From: Calothrix sp. PCC 7716
GTDB lineage: Bacteria; Cyanobacteriota; Cyanobacteriia; Cyanobacteriales; Nostocaceae
Length of the DNA: 64,000 bases
Reading direction: 5' to 3'
NCBI RefSeq assembly: GCF_019977735.1
Contig: NZ_AP025018.1
Coordinates: 1,426,001 to 1,490,000, forward strand
Both the position numbers and the translations under genes were made by a program. Below are positions 53,183 through 61,486 of the stretch, in pieces; the stretch's first letter is position 1; each line of letters starts with the position of its first letter. The notes beneath the pieces are model-generated. The model did no database searches. It was given only the letters and a program-made list of their open reading frames with translations, and had not been told where the DNA came from.

Positions 53183-54655
53183 ATGAGGTTAAAGAAAAGT
53201 TTTTTTATTACGTTGGTTTTGACTTTTAGCTTTTTGCTTTTGACTTTTAATTATTCTTTGGCAGCTAGTGGAGAGGCGAAGCATTATACTGATTTGCAGT
53301 TACCACCGTTGCCGGAAGTGAAGTTACCAAAGTATGAGCGGTATGTTTTGAGTAATGGCATGGTGGTTTATTTGATGGAAGACCATGAGTTACCTTTGGT
53401 AAGTGGAACTGCGGCCATTAGAACTGGGGATCGGTTTGAACCAGCAGAAAAAGTTGGGTTAGCTCAATTTGTTGGCACTGTGATGCGAACAGGGGGAACG
53501 AAAGAACATACTCCTGACCAGCTTAACGAACTACTCGAAGCGCGTGCTGCTGAGGTAGAAACAGGTATTGGTGAGAGTATGGGAACTGCTAATTTCCAAA
53601 GTTTAAGCGAAGATTTAGAATCTGTGTTTGGGTTATATGCTGAGGTGTTGCGAACTCCTGTTTTTGCTCCTGAAAAGTTAGAGTTAGCAAAGACTCAAGA
53701 AAGTGGTAGTATTTCTCGTCGTAATGATAGCCCAGATGAAATTGCCCAACGCGAGTTTAAGAAGTTGGTTTACGGTAAAACTAGTCCTTACGCGCGCATT
53801 ACAGAGTTTACAACGCTGTCTAATATTACTCGTGATGATTTAGTAAAGTTTTATAACTCTTACTTTTATCCCAATAATATGATTTTGGGTATTGCTGGAG
53901 ATTTTGATTCTCAAAAAATGAAATCGTTAATCCAAGCAAAATTTGGCGATTGGAAACCTAGCCCAACACCTATTAAACCTCAGTTACCTGAAGTCAACCA
54001 AGCCAGTGCTGGTGGTGTATACTTTGTTAACCAGCCACAGTTAACACAAAGTAATGTTTTAATTGGTCATTTAGGTGGACAATTTAATAGTCCTGACTAT
54101 GCAGCATTAGATGTACTCAACGGAGTGTTAAATGGATTTGGTGGGCGCCTGTTTAACGAAGTACGTTCGCGTCAAGGTTTAGCATATTCTGTATACGGAT
54201 ACTGGAATCCTAAATTTGACTTTCCGGGAATGTTTATCGCTGGAGGACAAACTCGTAGTGATGCAACCGTACAATTTGTCAAAGCCATTCAAACAGAAAT
54301 AAAACGCTTACAAAGCGAACCAGTGCCAGCGAACGAATTAGCATTTGCCAAAGATTCGACGCTCAACTCATTTGTATTTAACTTTCAAGACCCAGCGCAA
54401 ACTCTATCGCGCTTAATTCGATACGAATACTACGGATATCCTGCCGACTTTCTATTTACTTATCGTAAACAAGTAGAAGCAACAACAATTGCCGATGTCC
54501 AAAAAGTCGCACAAAAATATCTCAAACCAGATAATTTAGTCACATTAGTTGTAGGAAACCAAACAGCAATTAACCCTCCACTTTCACAACTAGCTACCAA
54601 AGTAACACCTATTGATGTAACAATACCTAGCCCAACAGCAACATCACAATCATAA
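53183..54655 (+). CDS. M16 family peptidase-like protein without zinc motif
   Basis: A 490-residue M16 protein with an N-terminal signal peptide (KKSFFITLVLTFSFLLLTF). At the place of H-x-x-E-H the sequence reads LAQFVGTVMRTGGT, so the zinc site is missing. The C-terminal fold, including QGLAYSVYGYWNPK, is intact, so it probably acts as the structural half of a heterodimer with the previous gene. Downstream, a hairpin repeat acts as a likely terminator. Confidence 0.9.
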   Translation: MRLKKSFFITLVLTFSFLLLTFNYSLAASGEAKHYTDLQLPPLPEVKLPKYERYVLSNGMVVYLMEDHELPLVSGTAAIRTGDRFEPAEKVGLAQFVGTVMRTGGTKEHTPDQLNELLEARAAEVETGIGESMGTANFQSLSEDLESVFGLYAEVLRTPVFAPEKLELAKTQESGSISRRNDSPDEIAQREFKKLVYGKTSPYARITEFTTLSNITRDDLVKFYNSYFYPNNMILGIAGDFDSQKMKSLIQAKFGDWKPSPTPIKPQLPEVNQASAGGVYFVNQPQLTQSNVLIGHLGGQFNSPDYAALDVLNGVLNGFGGRLFNEVRSRQGLAYSVYGYWNPKFDFPGMFIAGGQTRSDATVQFVKAIQTEIKRLQSEPVPANELAFAKDSTLNSFVFNFQDPAQTLSRLIRYEYYGYPADFLFTYRKQVEATTIADVQKVAQKYLKPDNLVTLVVGNQTAINPPLSQLATKVTPIDVTIPSPTATSQS

Positions 54656-54670
54656 ATTAAACCTTTTGTA

Positions 54671-54691
54671 GCACAGGCACCTCGCCTGTGC
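54671..54691. terminator. GCACAGGC...GCCTGTGC hairpin after the M16 pair; 387-bp spacer
   Basis: An 8-bp perfect stem with a 5-base loop, 15 bp after the M16 stop; it belongs to the palindromic repeat family seen at 4668, 23537, 24943 and 30961. The rest of the spacer 54656-55042 has a short CATGCTGAGGAACG...GGGTAGCATC palindromic segment and no gene. Confidence 0.6.
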
Positions 54692-55042
54692 AGTCATTGT
54701 ATTTTTTATTACAGAGACAATTAGGACACAGAGAGTCTATTTGTAGGACAGGCTGTAAACGGGTAAAATCTAGACTTTTGTCATGCTGAGGAACGTAAAG
54801 CGGAGCTTTTCCCGAAGGGTAGCATCTAAAAGATTGTGATACTTGTTAAAAGTAAAGTTATTAGCCGTTCTTAATATACAACATGGCGCACGAGTTTTGT
54901 TAAAGGGGGAAGTTCACCCTAAAAAAGGCACAGAGTCAACACCCTAGAGCATCAGTCCAGTAATGTGTATTGACGAAAACGTTGATTTGTGTATTTGGGC
55001 AAAACGCTTGAGATTTCAAAAAATTAATTTTTATTTACATTT

Positions 55043-56116
55043 TTATTTTTTGGTGTTCCCTAAGAAAGAGCCGTCATTATCTTCTTGAGCTACTGCTGCA
55101 TCATATCGTTCTCGAATTTCAGGAGAGAGTTCATCAGGAGTTAATGTTGTTTCTTTGACAGAAACAGTTTGATTTTGAGATCGTGTAGAACCAACTTGCT
55201 CTTTACCGCTGCGGACTTGAGAAATTGCCTCTAACATATCTTGCCGAGAAACTTTACATTCATTCTCAGTACGAGCAACTGCTTTGCTAGCAGCTAATTT
55301 GACAACATTTAAAATATCACCGCCAGCTAAACCAATAGACTGGGAAGTCAACCAATCAAAGGTTACGTTATCTACACGAGGAATTTCATTTGGTAGTAGG
55401 TATTGCCAAAGTCGCAAAAGGCAATCTTCATCAGGAAGTTCAAATTCAATATGAGCTAAGATTCGTCGAACAAAAGCCCCATCAAAATTTTCTGGTAAAT
55501 TTGTTGCAAAAATGACAATGCCATCAAAACTATCTAGTTGTAGAAGCATTACTGAACGACTTACATTTACCCCGTGGTCAGCGCTTTGAGTTACGCTAGT
55601 TAATCTCTTACCCAGAATAGAGTCTGCCTCATCAAAAAAGAGAACAGAATCAGTCTCTTTCGCTTGTTTGAAAGCAGCAGTTATATTTTTTGGTGTTTCA
55701 CCAACATACTTAGACTCAATTTCTGCATAATTAACAGTGATAATTTGCTTATTGAGAAGTTTGGCAATTGCCTCCGCACACGATGTTTTACCTGTTCCTG
55801 GTTGACCGAAAAAGTTAAGAGCGACTCGACAACCAGAAGGATCTATCTTTTTTAAATTCCATTCGTTATACAACTTATCGTGATAGCGAATACGATTTAA
55901 AGCAGCTTCAATTCTTTCTCTGGTAATTTTAGGTAGAATTACATCATCAAGATTGCGCTGAGGAATTTGGGGGATAAAAACTTCCGTTCGCGTTACCTCG
56001 TTATTATCTGGCTTAATATTTTTATCTTGTTCGGTCTCAATATTTGGAGAAATCTGGTTTTTCTCTCTAGTTTCGTTAGTTCCATTTTCTTGAATTCTAT
56101 TCCAACCCATTGGCAT
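55043..56116 (-). CDS. AAA+ ATPase (SpoVK/Vps4-like group) of the small-protein cluster
   Basis: A 357-residue ATPase from the ATG at 56116 (MPMGWNRIQ), preceded by AAGGA; a further ATG at 56158 is less likely. Walker A is GQPGTGKT at 104-111, Walker B VLFFDEAD at 158-165, sensor 1 FATN at 203-206, and a double arginine finger R217-R218, so it is probably an active hexameric remodeller. The C-terminal tail has the segment LTPDELSPEIRERY (about 325-338), which resembles the DDLPPEVRK motif of the neighbouring small proteins. No protease or nuclease domain is fused. Last gene of a six-gene minus-strand operon. Confidence 0.88.
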   Translation of the reverse strand: MPMGWNRIQENGTNETREKNQISPNIETEQDKNIKPDNNEVTRTEVFIPQIPQRNLDDVILPKITRERIEAALNRIRYHDKLYNEWNLKKIDPSGCRVALNFFGQPGTGKTSCAEAIAKLLNKQIITVNYAEIESKYVGETPKNITAAFKQAKETDSVLFFDEADSILGKRLTSVTQSADHGVNVSRSVMLLQLDSFDGIVIFATNLPENFDGAFVRRILAHIEFELPDEDCLLRLWQYLLPNEIPRVDNVTFDWLTSQSIGLAGGDILNVVKLAASKAVARTENECKVSRQDMLEAISQVRSGKEQVGSTRSQNQTVSVKETTLTPDELSPEIRERYDAAVAQEDNDGSFLGNTKK

Positions 56117-56162
56117 ATATATTATCCTTGTCAAAATAAATAACAAACATAGTTTCAAATCT

Positions 56163-56588
56163 CTACATAACTTGGCTCATAATACTCGTTTGACCAATTT
56201 TTTCGATTATCTTCTCCACTTTATTAGTATCAAGTTTTCTAAATTCTTCTATGGTTAATTCGTCTTCGGTAACTTTAACTTTTCCTGTTTCCTTTGTTTC
56301 AACATAGACCTTACAGAGAAGCTTTTCAACATTTCCTGCAACATCATCAACAATCAAATAAACATTTAACAATTTGCTTTCTTGCAAGTTATTTGCATGT
56401 AACCAATCTTTGACTTTAACCCTTATTGTTTCCCTATTGATTTCTAACCATTTTGCTGTTTTAGTACGTAAAATTGGCACATATTTTTTAACAATATAAT
56501 ATGCGAAAATAGATACAATAGCTGTGATTGCAAAACTTATAATTCCAGCAATTATAACACCAATAACTTGCCCAATTTGATTATTCAT
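56163..56588 (-). CDS. small membrane protein of the AAA cluster (141 aa)
   Basis: An unrecognised 141-residue protein. One or two N-terminal hydrophobic helices (about 7-34: VIGVIIAGIISFAITAIVSI) are followed by a Lys-rich cytosolic part. Near the C-terminus, EDELTIEEFRKLD (about 108-120) resembles, weakly, the DDLPPEVRK motif of its neighbours. The ATG follows five bases after the stop of the previous gene. It stands directly before the ATPase gene. Confidence 0.7.
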   Translation of the reverse strand: MNNQIGQVIGVIIAGIISFAITAIVSIFAYYIVKKYVPILRTKTAKWLEINRETIRVKVKDWLHANNLQESKLLNVYLIVDDVAGNVEKLLCKVYVETKETGKVKVTEDELTIEEFRKLDTNKVEKIIEKIGQTSIMSQVM

Positions 56589-56593
56589 AACTA

Positions 56594-57052
56594 TTAAGAT
56601 TGAGTATTAACTAAAGGTAAATTCCAAGGAACAGTGATACTTGTATCATTGCGCTTTAAAAACTCTTTACGGATAGCAAAAGGTAAATCATCCCATGTTC
56701 TTTGTGTGCTGGCAGAGAAAGATGTGCCATCATGAAAGCTAGCATTCAGATAAACTTCTATTGTTGATAGCGATGAACCACGTTGGAATACCAATTCAAC
56801 CGATTCAATTATTTGTGTTATTTTTCGAGTCAGTTCAGCATCTTCTCCCCTAGTCAAAGTTTGGAAAATAGCGCTAGCAGAATAATCCAATTTTCTGCTT
56901 AAAGATTCTGCGAGAAGCCTATCAACCCATTCATCCAAATCGTTCTTTACTTTTACCTCGCTTTTATCAATCATTTCTTTGATAACTAAGCCTCCTATAA
57001 CTAGCACAATAGTGCCAACAATACCAAAACCAAGTAAATTAATAATCTTCAT
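56594..57052 (-). CDS. small membrane-anchored protein of the AAA cluster with W-D-D-L-P motif
   Basis: An unrecognised 152-residue protein. A single N-terminal membrane helix (5-25: NLLGFGIVGTIVLVIGGLVI) leads into a helical cytosolic part. The C-terminal motif TWDDLPFAIRKEF (119-131) matches the motif of the other members. The middle part (residues 60-115) has a mixed pattern with short strands. Located 29 bp after the next gene upstream, 5 bp before the following one. Confidence 0.7.
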   Translation of the reverse strand: MKIINLLGFGIVGTIVLVIGGLVIKEMIDKSEVKVKNDLDEWVDRLLAESLSRKLDYSASAIFQTLTRGEDAELTRKITQIIESVELVFQRGSSLSTIEVYLNASFHDGTSFSASTQRTWDDLPFAIRKEFLKRNDTSITVPWNLPLVNTQS

Positions 57053-57081
57053 GAAGTTAATTCCATTAATAAAAAATAAAA

Positions 57082-57558
57082 TTAATTAGTCATCTCAAGC
57101 GAATCAACATTTTTATCTTTCTCGGCAGTATAATCAATTTCAAAACTATTTTCCTTACTCTTCATCCACGACTTTCTAACATCTGGAGGTAAATCATCCC
57201 AATTAATTTCCTTTTCAACATCCTGTTTGGTTACTGTTTTTGATTCTAAAGTCTTAATAATATAGGAAGTAGTTTTCCTCACCCATTTATTAGAACTTGT
57301 TTTCTCAAAATACATCGCCATTTTTAATAAATACTGACGAACTATATTCCACGCAGCTTTTATTCCTCGACGTATAGAAACAACTACATTATCTATCCAT
57401 GAAAAAGCTTTGTCAACATGTTCACGAATAGCAGGTAAATGCTTCTCAACGAATGGGAAAAAGCTTTCTCTTGCCCAATCAGTGACTTTTTCCCAGAAGT
57501 ATATTATTGTTGCAGTTATACCTGCAAAAATTACTTTAATTAAATCACTTGAATTCAT
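57082..57558 (-). CDS. amphipathic helical protein with W-D-D-L-P motif, paralogue A
   Basis: An unrecognised 158-residue helical protein. An N-terminal hydrophobic segment (5-24) continues into long amphipathic helices with many Trp/Phe (EKVTDWARESFFPFVEKHL), as expected for membrane-surface binding. The C-terminal motif INWDDLPPDVRKSW is at about 118-131. It is a paralogue of 57618-58121, sharing the arrangement hydrophobic N-terminus, Trp-rich helices, Arg/Lys-rich middle and motif. Function unknown. Confidence 0.7.
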   Translation of the reverse strand: MNSSDLIKVIFAGITATIIYFWEKVTDWARESFFPFVEKHLPAIREHVDKAFSWIDNVVVSIRRGIKAAWNIVRQYLLKMAMYFEKTSSNKWVRKTTSYIIKTLESKTVTKQDVEKEINWDDLPPDVRKSWMKSKENSFEIDYTAEKDKNVDSLEMTN

Positions 57559-57617
57559 ATTTAATCCTTAATTAGTTAGTTGATAGATAAAATAAAGTTA
57601 TAGATCAATATCAATTT

Positions 57618-58121
57618 TTATTGTTCCATTACCAAAGCTTCTAATTCTTTGTTTCTTATTTCCATCACGTCGATTTTGTAATTATCTTGACTACCTTTTA
57701 ACCAAGCTTTTCTTACTTCTGGTGGCAAGTTATCCCAATCAAGGTCTTCTTCTATTTCCCTTTTGACAAAAACTGGTTGATTTGCTTCAAACTTTTTGAA
57801 GATTGTTGATGTTGATTTTTTTTTCCAAGCAGTAGATGAAGCTACACGCTCAAATTTCACAACCATTTCTAAAAGTACTTGTTTAACTTTTTGCCATGCT
57901 TCTTTTACAGTATCTAAGATTTTATAAATAATTTTATTCACACCGATAAAAGCTAACTTAACTGATTCTTCAAGCATAGGAATCATACTTTTACGAATCC
58001 AGGTGAGAAAATTTGAATATGTCCATGCTAAAACTTGCTCCCAAACAACTAAAGCTACTTGGATAGCGATTGCAAACACTTTTTCTAATACTTTGGTCAG
58101 ATTATCTTGATACATAGTCAT
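57618..58121 (-). CDS. amphipathic helical protein with W-D-N-L-P motif, paralogue B
   Basis: An unrecognised 167-residue protein, paralogue of the previous entry: hydrophobic/Trp-rich helices (FAIAIQVALVVWEQVLAW), a KVKQVLLEMVVKFERVASS segment, and the motif DWDNLPPEVRKAW at 128-140. These features suggest a protein inserted in or lying on the membrane. Start codon ATG at 58121 lies five bases after the stop of 58127-58714, indicating coupled expression. Confidence 0.7.
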   Translation of the reverse strand: MTMYQDNLTKVLEKVFAIAIQVALVVWEQVLAWTYSNFLTWIRKSMIPMLEESVKLAFIGVNKIIYKILDTVKEAWQKVKQVLLEMVVKFERVASSTAWKKKSTSTIFKKFEANQPVFVKREIEEDLDWDNLPPEVRKAWLKGSQDNYKIDVMEIRNKELEALVMEQ

Positions 58122-58126
58122 AGTTC

Positions 58127-58714
58127 CTAGCTTTGATAAATTTGAAAAGATATAGATTCTTTTTTTTCTTCAATAAAAATATCTCGAATTTCTTTTGGTA
58201 AATCATCTAAATCTATTCCCGACTCTTCAATTTTTTTTAGAATGGGTTTACTAGCGCCAGCAAGCAGAGCAAATATTTCGGTTTTCTGACTGCACGAATT
58301 CGTTTGTATATCCCGATAATAATGAACTTTGACTGCTATAAGTTGCTCTTTTATAAGAGATATTAATTCTTGAGTTTTTATACTCGGTTCTATCTCTGTG
58401 ATTAATTCTGAGTCTGTTTCTCCACAAATAGAATAAACTGCACTTAGACAAGTATTAAAACTATTATTTTTCTTATCAATTTTATCTTGGATAAACTTAG
58501 CTATGTAAGTATATACTTTTGATTTGTGCTGTGAATCTAAATCATCATCAAAACTTATGAAAAAACTCAAAAGCTCAAATACTTGCTTTTTGATGCTTAC
58601 TAATAAGCTACTATTCGTAGATTTTTTTTCGAGCATAATTTTGATTTCTGTATTTATCTCTTCAAATAAACGTAGAATATTTTCTGTTTTCTTTTGATTA
58701 TCTATATTTGGCAT
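58127..58714 (-). CDS. soluble helical protein with D-L-D-D-L-P motif, first gene of the AAA operon
   Basis: An unrecognised 195-residue, Lys/Glu/Ile-rich protein, predicted to be mostly helical and without a membrane helix. Its C-terminal motif IDLDDLPKEIRDIF (167-180) matches the cluster motif. It is the first of six closely spaced minus-strand genes. The 158-bp region upstream (58715-58872) has an inverted repeat and should contain the promoter. Confidence 0.7.
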   Translation of the reverse strand: MPNIDNQKKTENILRLFEEINTEIKIMLEKKSTNSSLLVSIKKQVFELLSFFISFDDDLDSQHKSKVYTYIAKFIQDKIDKKNNSFNTCLSAVYSICGETDSELITEIEPSIKTQELISLIKEQLIAVKVHYYRDIQTNSCSQKTEIFALLAGASKPILKKIEESGIDLDDLPKEIRDIFIEEKKESISFQIYQS

Positions 58715-58805
58715 TTTACTTGTAAATTAAGATGATTTGCAAACTAAATTGTATGAGGTAAAGAATTAAAATAATAGGAATGTGAGTCGAAAAGTAAATT
58801 TTGCG

Positions 58806-58861
58806 TATGTAAATTAGACACAGCTTATATATTAAAATTTTTCATATTTCTAATTTACATA
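58806..58861. promoter_or_regulatory. 13-bp inverted repeat TATGTAAATTAGA before the AAA operon
   Basis: TATGTAAATTAGA (58806-58818) and its perfect reverse complement (58849-58861) flank 30 bases. It lies 11 bp after the stop of 58873-59127 and about 90 bp before the start of the AAA operon. Lacking a T-run it is not a classical terminator; it could be an operator, an attenuating hairpin or a mobile-element scar. Confidence 0.5.
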
Positions 58862-58872
58862 AACCATCTTAG

Positions 58873-59127
58873 CTAAACATCAAAACCATATTTTTCCTTC
58901 AGAAAATCTTTTAATTTTTGACTAGGTTCTTCCCCATAACAAGAACCAATAACCTTACCATAGCTCTCTAAATCAATACTTTGATTTGATTCAAGTGCCT
59001 TCAAAAAATTTTCCTCTAAAGTCGGTATGATATAAACAAAATAATAAGCCCATCTACCAGTGCTATCTTTGGCTTTAAGCTTATGAACAAGATGACCTTG
59101 TTGTGCAATCAGTTTATCTACATGCAT
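58873..59127 (-). CDS. small conserved hypothetical protein, 84 aa
   Basis: An 84-residue protein of a small conserved family of unknown function that I have seen in other cyanobacteria: AYYFVYIIPTLEENFLKAL, then DLESYGKVIGSCYGEEPSQK and the end LKEKYGFDV. No membrane helix or known catalytic motif. It lies between the HEAT-type gene and the AAA operon, on the same strand, 76 bp after the HEAT gene. Whether it belongs functionally to either part is not clear. Confidence 0.65.
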   Translation of the reverse strand: MHVDKLIAQQGHLVHKLKAKDSTGRWAYYFVYIIPTLEENFLKALESNQSIDLESYGKVIGSCYGEEPSQKLKDFLKEKYGFDV

Positions 59128-59203
59128 ATTGCTATGATTTCCAAATGAATTTGAACTATTTGACTATGGGTTTTTGTTTAACATTAACCTTGGTTGAAAG
59201 ATT

Positions 59204-61003
59204 CTATTTCTTGAATTTACGTAAAGCATCGACCGCAGCATTACGAATTTCTTTATCTTGATGATTTGTTACCGATTCCAAAACCTTCCTTCCTAATGGA
59301 CTTGCAACACCAGCTAATGCATAAGCATAGGCACTAATATATTCTGATTGAGCTAGTTCGAGTTGATATTTTAGTACCGCAACATTACCCATCCCGATTA
59401 ATGCCAGAAAACAGCGATCACGCAGTCCATATTTATCTGCATTACTTCCAGGTTGATTCACTGTCCGTATTAGTTCAGAAATAACTTGAGAATTGCCAAT
59501 CAAGACTAGATAAACCAGTGCTTCATCACGTTGTTCCCACAGATAGGTTTCATCTTTAAAAATCTCTATAAGTGAGTCTGTCATTTCGGGAATAAAGCAT
59601 CCCAATCGTCCAAGAGCAACTGCTGCCTTTTTTTTAACATTGCTCGGCAAATTTGCAAAAATTAATTTTTTAATCGCATCACTTTCTCTTAAATTATCTA
59701 TATGAACTATTTTTGGTAAATCTCTTTGCGGTTTCCTTCCATCTGCCACAACTGCCCATTCATAAATCCAATCTGCCTGGGAAAATATAGTTTTCTCAGA
59801 ATTACAAATACTCAAAATTAAAGCAGCATTACTTCTAGCAAATACATCATGTTTCTCATTGATAACAACTCTTATGAAAACATCAAGTTCTCGCTCACTA
59901 AAAATATACGCTGTGTAAGAGTGACTAGTTTTAGCGTTGGTTAACCATGCAATAGCCCATATAGCAGCAGATGATAATGCATAATTATCTGTGATTTCCT
60001 GTTCAATCGCAGCCAGCAAAACTTTGATGATTTCACGTAATAATACGTCCGACAAAAATTCTATTTTTGCACCATTATTTTGAATTTGTGAGCGATAAAA
60101 TATATCTACTAAACTAAGCGCTGAGTCAACACGTTCCTCAATCGAACAAACAATGCTTAACTTTTCTAATAAGGGAATTAATATTTGAGTTGCATTTGAT
60201 GCATCAATAACTTGACTGTTTGTAATTTTTGTATTTAAGAAAATACAACCAATCTGATTTCGACGAGTATCACGGGCTTGTATATAACTTTGCAATAATT
60301 TTTTTTGTAATAACCCTCCAAAGCGCGACTGCTTTACAGCATAAAATGCTTTGTCCATCGACGTGTTTAAATTATTATTAAAACCATCAAATTCATTAAG
60401 GTTATCTATAGCTTTATTGATAGCAAAAGTTACTGTCTCTTCTTTCCAATCAATTTCCATAACAAGACATTGAATTGCAAAACAAGACAAAGCACGAGAT
60501 TCTCTAGGAGAAAAACGATGAGATAACAACATTTGCATAACATCATCTACTGCGATCGCGCTGTTCTTCTCCTGTTTGCGGATTTCTTGCTCAAGCTTTA
60601 ACATCCAAAATTGCATCTTGACTTGCCATTCAGTAGATACGACAGGCTCATTTTGTTGGCTTTGAGCAAAAATTTCAATTGTTCTATCTACAATAGGTAT
60701 GTCGTTAACCTGCTGGCACAAATAATTAAAAATCTCGAAATTATTTGTTGACTGCTTTTGAGAAAACTCTATGTCTTGAGTGATTCTTTCAATTTGCTGA
60801 CCATCTTTTTGCCAAGATTCTATATCTTTTGTAATTATTTCATACTGCTGCCGAGATTCTTCAATTTCTTGCTCTAGTTCAAATTTTGTAAGCGCGCTAC
60901 TAGTAATAGAAAGCTGTTTTTGTAAATGAGCAATTCTCTTTAGACAGGTAGTTCTAGTTTGTTTTAAACTTTCTAAATACTGTTCATTGTGATATGTAGT
61001 CAT
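59204..61003 (-). CDS. coiled-coil/HEAT-repeat protein with effector-associated-domain-like N-terminus
   Basis: A 599-residue protein. Residues about 15-62 form a coiled coil with LQKQLSI..FELEQEI, like the effector-associated segments that begin many cyanobacterial conflict proteins (NACHT, TIR, WD40 fusions). The rest is helical and repetitive with HEAT-type units (for example VKKKAAVALGRLGCFIPEMT and the end KEIRNAAVDALRKFKK). No catalytic motif is visible, so it is probably a sensor or scaffold. It starts three bases after the stop of 61007-61486, with which it shares the coiled-coil pattern. Confidence 0.75.
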   Translation of the reverse strand: MTTYHNEQYLESLKQTRTTCLKRIAHLQKQLSITSSALTKFELEQEIEESRQQYEIITKDIESWQKDGQQIERITQDIEFSQKQSTNNFEIFNYLCQQVNDIPIVDRTIEIFAQSQQNEPVVSTEWQVKMQFWMLKLEQEIRKQEKNSAIAVDDVMQMLLSHRFSPRESRALSCFAIQCLVMEIDWKEETVTFAINKAIDNLNEFDGFNNNLNTSMDKAFYAVKQSRFGGLLQKKLLQSYIQARDTRRNQIGCIFLNTKITNSQVIDASNATQILIPLLEKLSIVCSIEERVDSALSLVDIFYRSQIQNNGAKIEFLSDVLLREIIKVLLAAIEQEITDNYALSSAAIWAIAWLTNAKTSHSYTAYIFSERELDVFIRVVINEKHDVFARSNAALILSICNSEKTIFSQADWIYEWAVVADGRKPQRDLPKIVHIDNLRESDAIKKLIFANLPSNVKKKAAVALGRLGCFIPEMTDSLIEIFKDETYLWEQRDEALVYLVLIGNSQVISELIRTVNQPGSNADKYGLRDRCFLALIGMGNVAVLKYQLELAQSEYISAYAYALAGVASPLGRKVLESVTNHQDKEIRNAAVDALRKFKK

Positions 61004-61006
61004 CAG

Positions 61007-61486
61007 CTACCTCGAAAGTTTACTTCTGATTGTTTTCAATACTTTTGAGAGCAGTCCTTCCGTTTCCATTTCCAGTTCGTAAGATGCTATCGCAGGAATT
61101 AATGGTAAAACTAACTTCAGCTTGGCTGAAGCTGTTTTATCTTGCTCATCTAATTTGTCTCTAATATCGTGAAGGAGAGAAATTAACTCGGAAGAGTAGC
61201 TATCAGAGGATATCTTTTCGATAGAAACAACAGCTTGTTCGACTTTGACTAGCTGGGTTTCCGCTTCTGCGTCGGAGATAATAATTGCTTCTTGCGGGTA
61301 AAGCTCCCAGTATTCAGTTTCATATTTACGAATATCAGGAAGAATTTCCCGCTTAATTCGTTGTTTTAATTCAAAGTTGGCAGATTGACTACTACTAAAA
61401 GCCAATTCTTTTTGAAAGTAGCCTAATTTTCCATAGAGTATTTCTAAAATTTCTTTGATGTCGTTTAATCTAGCGTGATCGTTCAT
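61007..61486 (-). CDS. short effector-associated-domain-like adaptor protein
   Basis: A 159-residue protein. The N-terminal helical part (FQKELAF..FELKQRI, residues 24-44) matches the pattern in the HEAT-type protein next to it. The C-terminal part, KLKLVLPLIPAIASYELEME followed by a short helix, is the kind of amphipathic element that in cyanobacterial conflict proteins follows a long linker. No enzymatic domain is present, so it may act as an adaptor between sensor and effectors. First gene of the minus-strand series 55.0-61.5 kb; promoter expected in 61487-62040. Confidence 0.7.
   Translation of the reverse strand: MNDHARLNDIKEILEILYGKLGYFQKELAFSSSQSANFELKQRIKREILPDIRKYETEYWELYPQEAIIISDAEAETQLVKVEQAVVSIEKISSDSYSSELISLLHDIRDKLDEQDKTASAKLKLVLPLIPAIASYELEMETEGLLSKVLKTIRSKLSR

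Noticed and set aside
55043-58714. Extracellular contractile injection or gas vesicle operon
   Set aside because: Both can contain an AAA ATPase and small proteins, but no sheath, tube, baseplate or Gvp-type sequence is present in the cluster.
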